Below are positions 8,987-19,074 of a stretch of 64,000 nt of DNA, in pieces. Source of the DNA: Methylobacterium terricola (GTDB lineage Bacteria; Pseudomonadota; Alphaproteobacteria; Rhizobiales; Beijerinckiaceae); the NCBI RefSeq assembly GCF_006151805.1, contig NZ_VDDA01000009.1:180125-244124 (forward strand), in the 5' to 3' direction. Below the pieces are notes generated by a model that saw only the letters and a program-made list of their open reading frames with translations, did no database searches and was not told where the DNA came from. The first letter of the stretch is position 1. The number at the start of each line of letters is the position of its first letter. Position numbers and translations under genes: made by a program.

Positions 8987-10990
8987 GTGCTCGGCAAGCT
9001 CTCCCTCGCGGCGATCCCGCTCGATCAGCCGATCCCGCTGTTTGCCGGCGCCTTCGTCGGTCTCGTCCTCCTCGGCGTCATCGCCTGGATCGTGATCGCC
9101 GGGCACCTCCCTTACCTCTGGCGCGAGTGGATCACCTCGGTCGACCACAAGCGCATCGGCATCATGTACGTGCTGTTCGCGCTCGTGATGCTGCTGCGCG
9201 GCTTCACCGACGCGATGATGATGCGCTCGCAGCAGGCCCTCGCCCTCGACGCCCCGGGCTACCTGCCGCCCGAGCACTACAACCAGATCTTCTCCGCCCA
9301 CGGCACGATCATGATCTTCTTCGTGGCGATGCCGTTCATGATCGGGCTGATGAACTTCGTGCTGCCGTTGCAGCTCGGGGTGCGCGACGTCGCCTTCCCG
9401 ACGTTGAACTCGGTGTCGTTCTGGCTCACCTGCACCGGCGCGCTGCTCGTCAACCTGTCCCTGGTCGTCGGCGAGTTCCAGCGTACCGGCTGGCTGCCCT
9501 ATCCGCCGCTCTCCGAGATCACCTACTCGCCCGGGGTCGGGGTCGATTACTGGCTGTGGGCCTTGTCCATCTCCGGCATCGGCACGCTGATGACCGGCAT
9601 CAACTTCGTCACCACCATCCTGAAGATGCGGGCGCCGGGCATGAGCTACCTGCGCATGCCGATGTTCTGCTGGACCGCGCTCGCCACCAACCTCCTGATC
9701 GTCGCGGCCTTCCCGATCCTCACCGCGGTCTCCGCGATGCTGATCCTCGACCGCTATCTCGGCTTCCATTTCTTCACCGACACGGCCGGCGGCAACTCGA
9801 TGCTGTTCATGTCGCTGATCTGGGCTTGGGGCCACCCGGAGGTCTACATCCTGATCCTGCCCGCCTTCGGGATCTTCTCGGAGGTGGTCTCGACCTTCTC
9901 CGGCAAGCCGCTGTTCGGCTACCGCTCGATGGTGCTCGCCACGATGGCGATCTGCATGCTCGCCTTCATGGTCTGGCTGCATCACTTCTTCACCATGGGC
10001 GCCGGCGCCGACGTCAACGGCATCTTCGGCGTCATGTCGATGATCATCGCGGTGCCGACCGGCGTGAAGATCTTCAACTGGCTGTTCACGATGTATGGCG
10101 GCCGGGTGCGCGTGAGCGCCGCCATGCTGTGGTCGATCGGCTTCATGCTCACCTTCGTGGTCGGCGGCATGACCGGGGTGATGCTGGCCATCCCGCCGAT
10201 CGATTTCGTGCTTCACAACTCCACCTTCCTGATCGCGCATTTCCACAACGTGATCATCGGCGGCGTGCTGTTCGGGGCATTCGCCGGCTACACCTACTGG
10301 TTCCCGAAGGCGTTCGGCTTCCGGCTGCACGAGGGCTGGGGCAAGGCCGCGTTCTGGTGCTGGCAGATCGGCTTCTGGCTCGCCTTCGGGCCGCTCTACG
10401 TCACCGGCCTCGACGGGATGACGCGCCGGCTCCAGCATTACGACGTGCCGGAATGGCGGCCCTGGCTCCTCGTCGCGCTGCTCGGGGCGGTGACGATCCT
10501 CGCCGGCATCGGCTGCCAGATCGTGCAGCTCGTCGTCTCGATCCGGCACCGCGACGCCCTGCGCGACACGACCGGCGACCCCTGGGACGGGCGCTCCCTC
10601 GAATGGTCCACGGCCTCGCCGCCCCCCGCCTTCAACTTCGCGGTGCTGCCGGACGTCCACGGCGAGGAGCCCTACTGGACGGTCAAGGAGCGCGCCCGTG
10701 AGCAGCACGCCATTCCGGACCGGCCGCGCTACGCGGCGATCGCGGTGCCGCGCAACAGCCCGACGGGCGTCGTCTGCGCCTTCTTCGCGACCCTGATCGG
10801 CTTTTCGATGATCTGGCACATCTGGTGGCTCGCGATCGCCGGCTGCGTCGGCGCCTACCTCACCTTCGTGGTCTTCGCCTGGCGCGACCGCACGGAGGAC
10901 GAGATCCCGGCCGACGAGGTGGCCCGGATCGACGCCGAGAACCGCGCCGCGCGGCGCGACATCTACGCCACGATGGAGACGGTCCGATGA
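8987..10990 (+). CDS. cyoB: Cytochrome bo3 ubiquinol oxidase subunit I
   Basis: The 667-residue catalytic subunit has about 15 membrane helices and reduces oxygen while pumping protons. The low-spin haem ligand lies in FSAHGTIMIFF (His105). The CuB ligands and cross-linked tyrosine are in WGHPEVYILILP and LHHFFTMG, and the haem histidines are in FLIAHFHNVIIGG. A GTG start two bases after the cyoA stop is preceded by AAGGA. Its stop overlaps the cyoC start. Confidence 0.97.
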   Translation: MLGKLSLAAIPLDQPIPLFAGAFVGLVLLGVIAWIVIAGHLPYLWREWITSVDHKRIGIMYVLFALVMLLRGFTDAMMMRSQQALALDAPGYLPPEHYNQIFSAHGTIMIFFVAMPFMIGLMNFVLPLQLGVRDVAFPTLNSVSFWLTCTGALLVNLSLVVGEFQRTGWLPYPPLSEITYSPGVGVDYWLWALSISGIGTLMTGINFVTTILKMRAPGMSYLRMPMFCWTALATNLLIVAAFPILTAVSAMLILDRYLGFHFFTDTAGGNSMLFMSLIWAWGHPEVYILILPAFGIFSEVVSTFSGKPLFGYRSMVLATMAICMLAFMVWLHHFFTMGAGADVNGIFGVMSMIIAVPTGVKIFNWLFTMYGGRVRVSAAMLWSIGFMLTFVVGGMTGVMLAIPPIDFVLHNSTFLIAHFHNVIIGGVLFGAFAGYTYWFPKAFGFRLHEGWGKAAFWCWQIGFWLAFGPLYVTGLDGMTRRLQHYDVPEWRPWLLVALLGAVTILAGIGCQIVQLVVSIRHRDALRDTTGDPWDGRSLEWSTASPPPAFNFAVLPDVHGEEPYWTVKERAREQHAIPDRPRYAAIAVPRNSPTGVVCAFFATLIGFSMIWHIWWLAIAGCVGAYLTFVVFAWRDRTEDEIPADEVARIDAENRAARRDIYATMETVR

Positions 10991-11679
10991 GCGCCGCGAC
11001 CGCACCCCTCACCGCCGGCACAGGGACGCCGGCGCCGCGCCCCGCCGATCCCTACCGCCTCGGCCGCAACCCGGGCGGGGAGAACCCGGCCACCGGCCAC
11101 GGCAGCGGCGGGCCGTCGCCGACCGCGATCGTCGTGAGCTACGGCTTCTGGATCTTCATCCTGGCGGACGTCATCACCTTCGCGACGCTGTTTGCCGCCT
11201 TCGCCGTCCTGAAGGACGCGACGGCGGGCGGTCCTGCCGCGGCCGACATCGTCGATCGCGGCACCCTTGCCCTCGAGACCGCCTGCCTGCTCCTGTCGAG
11301 CTTCACCTGCGGCCTCGCGACGGTGGCGATGCGGGTGCGCAGCCGGCTCTGGTTCCAGGTCGCGATGCTGGCGACGGTCGCCCTCGGCGCCGGATTCCTC
11401 GTCCTGGAGGCCCGGGAATTCGCCGTGCTCGTCGCGCAAGGGGCGGGACCGACCCGCTCCGCCTTCCTGTCGGCCTTCTTCACCCTGGTCGGCTGCCACG
11501 GTGCCCACGTCACGGCCGGCCTCCTGTGGGCGCTGACCATGATGGCCCAGGTCGCCGCCAAGGGATTCCGGGACGACGTCGTCCGCCGCACGTCCTGCTG
11601 GAGCCTGTTCTGGCACGCCCTCGACATCATCTGGGTGGGCGTCTTCACGGTGGCGTACTTGATGGGAGTGACCGCATGA
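10987..11679 (+). CDS. cyoC: Cytochrome bo3 ubiquinol oxidase subunit III
   Basis: A 230-residue membrane subunit with five hydrophobic helices, matching the COX3-like fold of CyoC (SYGFWIFILADVITFATLFAAF; FFTLVGCHGAHVTAGLLWAL; SLFWHALDIIWVGVFTVAYL). Its ATG overlaps the cyoB stop in an ATGA junction, indicating translational coupling. The hydrophilic N-terminal leader of about 45 residues is Pro/Gly-rich. Confidence 0.95.
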   Translation: MSAATAPLTAGTGTPAPRPADPYRLGRNPGGENPATGHGSGGPSPTAIVVSYGFWIFILADVITFATLFAAFAVLKDATAGGPAAADIVDRGTLALETACLLLSSFTCGLATVAMRVRSRLWFQVAMLATVALGAGFLVLEAREFAVLVAQGAGPTRSAFLSAFFTLVGCHGAHVTAGLLWALTMMAQVAAKGFRDDVVRRTSCWSLFWHALDIIWVGVFTVAYLMGVTA

Positions 11680-12122
11680 CCCGGCTGCCGCAGGCCACCC
11701 TCGGACAGGGCGGGGAGGGGCACCGAACGGGCGATGCCGCGCCCGGAGACCATGGGCAGGACGGGGCGGGCGTCACCGCCGCCATCCGCTCCTACCTCGT
11801 CGGCCTCGCCCTGGCGGCGCTGCTGACGGCGGGCTCGTTCTGGCTCTCGTACACCCACGTCATCTACGGGCCGGCCGTGAACGTCGCCCTGATCGTGCTC
11901 GCCATCGCGCAGATCGGAATCCACCTGGTCTTCTTCCTGCACCTGACGACGGCGCCGGACCACATCAACAACGCCCTCGCGCTCGCCTTCGGGATCCTGG
12001 TCGTCGTGCTCCTGATCGGCGGCACCCTGTGGATCATGGGGCACATGAACGCCAACATGATGCCGGCGGGCGGGATGATGCACACGGGCCCGATGCCGCC
12101 GGGTTCCGGCATGAAGCCCTGA
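11676..12122 (+). CDS. cyoD: Cytochrome bo3 ubiquinol oxidase subunit IV
   Basis: A 148-residue small membrane subunit with three helices (SYLVGLALAALLTAGSFWLS; NVALIVLAIAQIGIHLVFFL; LAFGILVVVLLIGGTLWIM). It is joined to cyoC by an ATGA overlap. The N-terminus is longer and more Gly/Asp-rich than in E. coli CyoD, and the C-terminus ends in a Met/Gly/Pro-rich tail. No cyoE haem O synthase gene follows, so that function must be encoded elsewhere. Confidence 0.93.
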   Translation: MTRLPQATLGQGGEGHRTGDAAPGDHGQDGAGVTAAIRSYLVGLALAALLTAGSFWLSYTHVIYGPAVNVALIVLAIAQIGIHLVFFLHLTTAPDHINNALALAFGILVVVLLIGGTLWIMGHMNANMMPAGGMMHTGPMPPGSGMKP

Positions 12123-12160
12123 CCGGGCGCCGCTCAAACAGGCTTTGGATCTCTCGCATC

Positions 12161-12195
12161 GTCGTCGCGGAAGCAGGCCCTGCTTCCGCGACGAC
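12161..12195. terminator. Bidirectional hairpin between cyoD and methyltransferase
   Basis: The 17-base arms at 12161-12177 and 12179-12195 are perfectly complementary around a single base, giving about 15 paired positions in practice. It sits between two convergent genes, so it probably terminates both. No T-run follows on either side. Confidence 0.6.
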
Positions 12196-12223
12196 TCCGC
12201 GCGGCACGGCCTCCCGGCAGGCC

Positions 12224-13060
12224 TCAGCGCTTGCGGTAGACGAACACGTCCTGGTGCGCGTCGAGCTGCATCGGCCGGTAGGAGACCGGCTCCAGCTCCG
12301 GCGCCGCCTCGGCCACCAGCCGCGCGACCGCGTCCTTGGTGAACCAGGTCAGGCCGTACTCGTCGGTGTAATACGGGTAGCGGGCATAGTAGTATCCGTC
12401 CTGCGCCATCGCGTTCAGCACCGCCGGCTTGTCGAGCCAGTACTGCTCGTAGCGCTCCGCCGTCTCGGCCGAGCCCTGGCCGTGGATGGTGAACACCGCG
12501 ACGCCGCCGGGCTTGAGGGCGCGAGCGACGTCGCGCAGGTTCGAGACCACGAAGTCGCGCGGCAGGTGGGTATAGACCGAGAGCAGGTAGATGAGGTCGT
12601 AAGTGGCGGACGGCTTGACCGCCGCCTGCTCCATCACCGGCACCTTGGTGGCGCCGAACTCGGACGCCGTGAAGCGGGCGCCCTCGTCGATCACGTCGCA
12701 GACCGCGATCCGCTCGCCCGGCAGCCGGCGCGACAGCTCGCGCACGATGCGGCCGTAGCCGCAGCCGATCTCCAGCGCCCGGCCGACCGAATCCCAGTCG
12801 CGCCCGGCCTCCTTGAGCGCCGCCTCCAGGATGTCGACGAACTGGCGCGCGCCCGTCATGTAGCTCGCGACCCGGTCGGGGGCGGTCGAGGTCAGCATGA
12901 AGTCGTTGTAATGGGCCCGGCCGATGCCGGCGACCGGCCGTGCGCCGAGGCGCGAGCCGAGCGCGAAGCGGGCCTTGCGCCCGACGGCGTAGAGGGCCGG
13001 CGAGCGCTTGATGACGTTCAGCATCCCCGGCGGGATCAGCTTGGTCGAGAGAGAGGGCAC
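12224..13060 (-). CDS. SAM-dependent class I methyltransferase
   Basis: The 278-residue soluble protein has the Rossmann-like methyltransferase fold. Motif I is ALEIGCGYGRIVRELS, an acidic residue follows in AVCDVIDEGA, the motif IV region is YDLIYLLSVYTHLP, and ARALKPGGVAVFTIHG is the post-motif strand. The GTG at 13060 is chosen because GGAG lies seven bases upstream; an ATG at 13024 is an alternative. The substrate is not evident. The gene is convergent with cyoD and lies downstream of murA on the same strand, separated by a hairpin. Confidence 0.85.
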   Translation of the reverse strand: MPSLSTKLIPPGMLNVIKRSPALYAVGRKARFALGSRLGARPVAGIGRAHYNDFMLTSTAPDRVASYMTGARQFVDILEAALKEAGRDWDSVGRALEIGCGYGRIVRELSRRLPGERIAVCDVIDEGARFTASEFGATKVPVMEQAAVKPSATYDLIYLLSVYTHLPRDFVVSNLRDVARALKPGGVAVFTIHGQGSAETAERYEQYWLDKPAVLNAMAQDGYYYARYPYYTDEYGLTWFTKDAVARLVAEAAPELEPVSYRPMQLDAHQDVFVYRKR

Positions 13061-13175
13061 GGCTTCGCTCCGCGTGGGGCCACTCTCGCCCGGGCTGGTC
13101 GAGAGTGGCCGCACGATGCCGCGCCCCGGCCGCAGCGACAACGATTGACGCGGTTCAAGCCTAACGGAGGCTTGA

Positions 13176-13199
13176 GCCCGGCGGAGACTTCCGCCGGGC
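13176..13199 (-). terminator. Hairpin downstream of murA
   Basis: A perfect 10-bp GC-rich stem (13176-13185 with 13190-13199) with a GACT tetraloop lies about 55 bases after the murA stop. It has no clear U-tract. Confidence 0.5.
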
Positions 13200-13252
13200 C
13201 GCCGCGACGCCGGTTCCATTAGGCGAGTTCGACGGATCGTCTGATAGTGAAC

Positions 13253-14542
<1,290 letters not shown>

Positions 14543-14655
14543 GATGACAACGTCCCTCGCGCCTCGTCCGGCGCGTCCCGCGCGCCGTTGAAGCGCGCCT
14601 CGATTCGGAAAACCCGTTTATTGCACCGCAGCGATGCTACCGCTACGCTTGCCCG

Positions 14656-14856
14656 TCAACGCCGATCACTGCCGGTTCGATCCGCGGATTGTTCCGACGG
14701 TGCGTCGCCGGGCAACGCCGCCGCGGTCGCCTGCGCCCCGGCTGCCTCCACCTCGGCCGACTCGCGGCCCCGCGCCTGCGCCTTGCGTCGCTTGAGGTTG
14801 TCCCGCAGGGCGGCTTTCAACCGCTGCTCCCGGGTTCCGCCATCCTGCCCGCTCAT
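14656..14856 (-). CDS. Small basic conserved protein upstream of murA
   Basis: A 66-residue protein with a strongly basic helical segment (REQRLKAALRDNLKRRKAQARGR) followed by an Ala/Glu-rich tail. The ATG at 14856 (MSGQDGGT) is preferred, with AAGGG nine bases before it; the frame continues upstream to a TTG at 14955. Similar short proteins ending in a KRRKAQAR-type helix are common in Hyphomicrobiales, but no function is known to me. Confidence 0.6.
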   Translation of the reverse strand: MSGQDGGTREQRLKAALRDNLKRRKAQARGRESAEVEAAGAQATAAALPGDAPSEQSADRTGSDRR

Positions 14857-15097
14857 CGCGCGCGACCCTTCGTCGCCATGACCAATTTCCAGCTTCCGTG
14901 CCCGCGCGGGAGGCGTCAGAACGCCCGCCTCGCCCTCGACTTCTTCTAAAGACAAAGCCGTCGCATTCGAGCGAGATCAAGGCGCGACCAGCGGTGGATC
15001 GGCGATTCGGCCCCTCCGCCGCGCGGACCGGCTCCCCCCGGGGCCAGGCCCGGTCCCGCCCCGGACGCCACGTTCGGCCAGACCGCGAAGGACCACG

Positions 15098-16381
15098 ATG
15101 CCCGAGACCCGGCCCGAGACCCGCCCCGCGACCGTTCAGGGCGCGACCGATTACCAGGCCCTCTTCCGCGGCGCCATCGAGCGCCTGCACGGCGAGCGCC
15201 GCTACCGCGTCTTCGCCGATATCGAGCGCATCAACGGCCGCTTTCCCACCGCCCGGTGGCGCCGGCCGGACGCCGCCCCCCGCGAGATCACCGTGTGGTG
15301 CTCGAACGACTATCTCGGCATGGGCCAGCACCCGGCGGTGGTGGGCGCGCTGACCGAGACCGCGCAGCGCTGCGGCGTCGGCGCCGGCGGCACCCGCAAC
15401 ATCGCCGGCAACAACTCGCCGCTGGTCGACCTGGAGCGCGAGCTCGCCGACCTGCACGGCAAGGAGGCGGGCCTCGTCTTCACCTCCGGTTACGTCTCGA
15501 ACCAGGCCGGCATCTCGACGATCGCCAAGCTGATCCCGAACTGCCTGATCCTGTCCGACGCCTTCAACCACAACTCGATGATCGAGGGCGTGCGCCAGTC
15601 GGGCTGCGACAAGCGCATCTTCCGCCACAACGACCTCGCCCATCTCGAGGAGCTGCTGATCGCGGCCGGCGACCGGCCGAAGCTGATCGCCTTCGAGAGC
15701 GTCTACTCGATGGACGGCGACGTGGCGCCGATCGGGAAGATCTGCGACCTCGCCGAACGCTACGGCGCCCTGACCTATCTCGACGAGGTCCATGCGGTCG
15801 GCCTCTACGGCCCGCGCGGCGCCGGCATCGCCGAGCGCGACCGGGTGATGCACCGGGTCGACGTGATCGAGGGCACGCTCGCCAAGGGCTTCGGCTGCGT
15901 CGGCGGCTACATCACCGGCTCGGCGGCGCTTTGCGACGCGGTGCGCAGCCACGCCCCCGGCTTCATCTTCACCACGGCGCTGCCGCCGGCCATCGCCGCC
16001 GCCGCCATCGCGTCGATCCGCCACCTGAAGCAATCCGGCACCGAGCGCGAGGCGCATCAGCGCCAGGCCGGCCGCACCAAGGCGGCGCTCCTCGATGCCG
16101 GCCTGCCGGTGCTCGCCACCGACACCCACATCGTGCCGGTGATGGTCGGGAACGCGGAAGCCTGCAAGGCGGCGGCCGACCGGCTGCTCGAGCGCCACGG
16201 CATCTACATCCAGCCGATCAACTACCCCACCGTGCCGCGCGGCACCGAGCGCCTGCGCATCACCCCCTCGCCGTTCCACGGCGAGGCGCATATCGCGGCC
16301 CTGCGCGAGGCGCTGGTGGAGGTGTGGGACGCGCTGGACCTGCCGCGGGCCGGGACGGTGTTCGTGGAGGCGGCAGAGTAG
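15098..16381 (+). CDS. hemA: 5-aminolevulinate synthase
   Basis: The 427-residue PLP enzyme condenses glycine and succinyl-CoA to 5-aminolevulinate, the Shemin (C4) entry to haem, chlorophyll and corrinoid synthesis in alphaproteobacteria. The PLP lysine is Lys263 in EGTLAKGFGCVGG, and the cofactor-binding Asp and His are in TYLDEVHAVGLYGPRGAG. The glycine-rich GVGAGGTRNIAGNN segment is also intact. The length is slightly above the usual 405 because of an N-terminal Thr/Pro-rich leader and a C-terminal extension. It stands as a single gene. Confidence 0.97.
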   Translation: MPETRPETRPATVQGATDYQALFRGAIERLHGERRYRVFADIERINGRFPTARWRRPDAAPREITVWCSNDYLGMGQHPAVVGALTETAQRCGVGAGGTRNIAGNNSPLVDLERELADLHGKEAGLVFTSGYVSNQAGISTIAKLIPNCLILSDAFNHNSMIEGVRQSGCDKRIFRHNDLAHLEELLIAAGDRPKLIAFESVYSMDGDVAPIGKICDLAERYGALTYLDEVHAVGLYGPRGAGIAERDRVMHRVDVIEGTLAKGFGCVGGYITGSAALCDAVRSHAPGFIFTTALPPAIAAAAIASIRHLKQSGTEREAHQRQAGRTKAALLDAGLPVLATDTHIVPVMVGNAEACKAAADRLLERHGIYIQPINYPTVPRGTERLRITPSPFHGEAHIAALREALVEVWDALDLPRAGTVFVEAAE

Positions 16382-16411
16382 GCCCTTTAGCTGGAGCGCT
16401 GGCGGTGCCCG

Positions 16412-16687
16412 TCAGTGCTCCTCCCGGCGGGCGGCGTGGCGGATGGTCAACACACTGACTTCGTTGAGCGCCAGATCGATGCCGGAGAAGATGAGGGATG
16501 GGCAGCGCGGCACGGCGAAACGCCGCCCATCGTGTTGCTTGCGCTCGCCTATTCCCGGGTAAGCGGAAACGGGCCGAAGTGCGGCCTGAAGCCGCCTTTC
16601 GACACGCAAAGCCGCACCTGGATTGCGGGCGTGGAGATCGTCGGCGATGTGCTCAAGATCCGCCTCAGCCCGGAGCGTGAGCCGCAG
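16412..16687 (-). pseudogene. Orphan RelE/ParE-family toxin with no standard start codon
   Basis: Reading from 16687 gives 91 codons with the layout of a RelE/ParE toxin: LRLTLRAEADLEHIADDLHA, then NPGAALRVERRLQAALRPV, then RRFAVPRCPSLIFSGID and the C-terminal VLTIRHAARREEH. The in-frame stop lies at 16709-16711, and between it and the first family residues there is no ATG, GTG or TTG; the expected initiator position is CTG. A TTG at 16609 would cut off the first helices. No antitoxin ORF can be read upstream. It is therefore either a decayed toxin or one translated from CTG. If it is intact, an antitoxin elsewhere would be needed. Confidence 0.65.
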
Positions 16688-16822
16688 TGGCTTGCCGAAG
16701 CCGTTCCGTCATCGCTCAGGGCCTCTTTGCGTGCCACCCGCTCTCAGAGCACGGATGGCACACAGGTCCCATCGCCTCGCGGCCGGCGGCGGTACCCGAG
16801 GCGTGACGCTCTCTGACCGCCG

Positions 16823-17821
16823 TCAGATCCGCCCCAGCAACCGCTCCACCAGCGGGTTCTCCGCCGCGAAGGCGTAGTCGATCCGCCGCACGCTCACCGC
16901 CTGGGCGCCGGCCTGCACCAACGCATCGGCGAGGCCGAACACGGCGTCGGTGGGGCAGCGCAGCACGATCTCACCCCGCCCCTCCGGCGCGCCGTAGGGC
17001 AGCTCGGCCTCGTGCAGGGCGGCGAGGCCCGCGAGGTCGATCTCGCCCGAGACCGGCATGCCGGCCCTGACCTCGCGGGTGGTGCGGGCGCGCTCCTCGG
17101 CGCTGATCCGGCCGAGCACCGCCTGGACGGCCCGGCGCGGGGTCTCGCTCCACGAGGCAGCGAGGGAGGCGACGAGGTTCGCCTCCGAGCGCAGGATCAC
17201 CCCGTCGTCGAGGATCTTGAGGGCGTTCGCCGCGAGCGTGGCGCCGGTCGTCGTGATGTCGACGATGATCTCGGCGCTGCCGGAGGCGGGCGCGCCCTCG
17301 GTGGCCCCTAAGCTCTCGACGATGCGGTAATCGGCGACGCCGTGCTCGGCGAAGAAGCGCCGGGTCAGGTTGACGTACTTGGTGGCGATGCGCAGGCGAC
17401 GGCCGTGGCGCACCCGCATGTCGCTCGCCACCTCGTCGAGGTCGCTCATCGAGCGCACGTCGATCCAGGCCTGGGGCACCGCCACCACCACGGTGGCCTG
17501 GCCGAAGCCGAGCGGCGTCAGGAGCTCGACCTGGCCGGCGGCGTCCGGCAGGGTCTCGCGGATCAGGTCCTCGCCGGTGATGCCGAGATGGGCCGCACCG
17601 CTCGCGAGCTGGCCGGCGATCTCGGAGGCCGAGAGGAAGCGCACCTCGACCCCGTCCACGCCCTTCAGGCGGCCGCGATAGTCGCGGGCGCCGCTGGTCT
17701 GGGCCAGCGTCAGGCCGGCGCGGCCGAAGAAGGCGGCGGCGTTCTCCTGCAGACGGCCCTTCGAGGGCACCGCCAGGACGAGCGGACCGTCGAGGGAAGC
17801 CGCATTCATCGTGTCGCTCAT
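16823..17821 (-). CDS. hisG: ATP phosphoribosyltransferase (catalytic subunit)
   Basis: HisG (332 residues) performs the first step of histidine synthesis, joining ATP and PRPP. The opening LVLAVPSKGRLQENAAAFF, the HLGITGEDLIRE stretch and the PRPP-binding EIIVDITTTGATLAANALK motif are all visible. It lacks the C-terminal ACT-like regulatory domain of long HisG and instead depends on HisZ, encoded immediately upstream. Its ATG overlaps the hisZ stop by one base (TGATG), indicating translational coupling. Confidence 0.96.
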   Translation of the reverse strand: MSDTMNAASLDGPLVLAVPSKGRLQENAAAFFGRAGLTLAQTSGARDYRGRLKGVDGVEVRFLSASEIAGQLASGAAHLGITGEDLIRETLPDAAGQVELLTPLGFGQATVVVAVPQAWIDVRSMSDLDEVASDMRVRHGRRLRIATKYVNLTRRFFAEHGVADYRIVESLGATEGAPASGSAEIIVDITTTGATLAANALKILDDGVILRSEANLVASLAASWSETPRRAVQAVLGRISAEERARTTREVRAGMPVSGEIDLAGLAALHEAELPYGAPEGRGEIVLRCPTDAVFGLADALVQAGAQAVSVRRIDYAFAAENPLVERLLGRI

Positions 17822-18963
17822 CAGCGCGCCCCCTCCAGGCGTTCGAGCCAGAACGAGCAGCCGACGGCGGGCAGGGCGTCCCGGCTGCCGAGATGCTGGA
17901 GCAGGCCGTCGTAGCGACCGCCGCCGACCACCGGCTTCTCGCCGTCCTGCCCGACCTCGAAGATGAAGCCGGTATAATAGTCGAGGTTGCGGGCGAAGCT
18001 GCCGGTGAACACGAAGCGCTCGAGCGGCAGGCCGCGGGCGGCGATGAAGCCGTTGCGCTCCTCGAACAGGGCGAGCGCCGCCTCCAGCCGCGGATCGTCG
18101 AGCCCGGCCCGGCGGGCGAGGTCGCGGGCGGCGAGCGCCGCGGCGTCGGGATCGCCGGTGAGCGCGAGATAGGCGTCCAGCACCTCGCGGGCCTTCGATC
18201 CGAGGCCGGCCCCGCCCTCGGCATGGGCCGCGGCCTTGGCGAGGAAGCGCTCGGCGATCTCGCCGGCGGTGCGCCCGCCGACCCGGCTGATGCCCGCGAT
18301 GGCGAGCACGTCCTCGACGAAGGCGCGCACTCCTTGCGGGTCCTGGCCCTGGATGGCGGCGAGGAGGCCCGCATGGGCGGCATCGACCGCGACCGGCGCG
18401 GCGATCGCGTCGAGGGAGCGCCCGGCGGCGACCGCCCGCAGGGTCCGGCGCTTGGCCGCCGGCTGGACGTTCAGCGCGTCGAGGAGCGCGGTGATCAGCC
18501 CCATGTCGCCGAGGCGGACCTGCGCGAAGGGTCCTTGGTGCTCGCGGCGCCCGAGGCGGTCGAGCCCGTCGAGGGCGAGCCCCAGGATCTCGGCATCGGC
18601 CGCCGGCACGTCGGTCCGGCCGATCGACTCGATGCCGGCCTGGTGGAACTCGTCGGGCTCCGCCGCCCGCAGGCGGAAGACCGGGCCAAGATAGCTGTAA
18701 TCCGCCGCCTGCCCGTCGGCGACGGCGCGGTGATGGCGCCCGACCGGAATCGTGTATTCGGGCCTGAGGCAGAGTTCCGCCCCGGCACCGTCCTGGGTGA
18801 TGAAGATGCGGCGGCGGATATCCTCGCCGGACAGCTCCAGGAAGGGCTCGACCGGCTGCAGCACCGGCGGCTCGACCCGCGCGTAGCCCCGGTCCTCGAA
18901 CAGCGCCAGAAGCGCCTCGTGCGCCGCCGCCGGCCGGGGGGCCGCGGCTCCGTTACCCGTCAT
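17821..18963 (-). CDS. hisZ: ATP phosphoribosyltransferase regulatory subunit
   Basis: A 380-residue HisRS paralogue that forms a hetero-octamer with short HisG and confers histidine feedback. It retains class II synthetase-like segments (LCLRPEYTIPVGRHH, FRLRAAEPDEFHQAGIESIGR, GGGRYDGLLQHLG) but has no C-terminal anticodon-binding domain and no HisRS-type motif 2 arginine cluster, as in HisZ. The ATG at 18963 (MTGNGAAAP) is preferred to the longer frame beginning at 19026. It is the first gene of a hisZ-hisG operon. Confidence 0.93.
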   Translation of the reverse strand: MTGNGAAAPRPAAAHEALLALFEDRGYARVEPPVLQPVEPFLELSGEDIRRRIFITQDGAGAELCLRPEYTIPVGRHHRAVADGQAADYSYLGPVFRLRAAEPDEFHQAGIESIGRTDVPAADAEILGLALDGLDRLGRREHQGPFAQVRLGDMGLITALLDALNVQPAAKRRTLRAVAAGRSLDAIAAPVAVDAAHAGLLAAIQGQDPQGVRAFVEDVLAIAGISRVGGRTAGEIAERFLAKAAAHAEGGAGLGSKAREVLDAYLALTGDPDAAALAARDLARRAGLDDPRLEAALALFEERNGFIAARGLPLERFVFTGSFARNLDYYTGFIFEVGQDGEKPVVGGGRYDGLLQHLGSRDALPAVGCSFWLERLEGAR

Positions 18964-19074
18964 TGGTCCCAATACCCAAATTGCTTGGGCCGCCCTGTAG
19001 CAGCACCGGGCGGGCTTGGCGACCATGGGGCGCGACGGCTCTCTGCCGAGGCGCGCCGACGCTCCAAGGCTCCG

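Noticed and set aside
8867..11005. A 712-codon - strand frame opposite cyoB
   Set aside because: Composition is Arg/Asp/His-rich low-complexity; cyoB on the + strand has all haem and copper ligands.
14960..15097. FNR/FixK box upstream of hemA
   Set aside because: Only the ATCAA half-site is convincing; the left half matches three of five bases.
16415..16816. A 133-residue + strand frame over the toxin relic
   Set aside because: No family match, and the opposite strand gives a clear ParE-type sequence.
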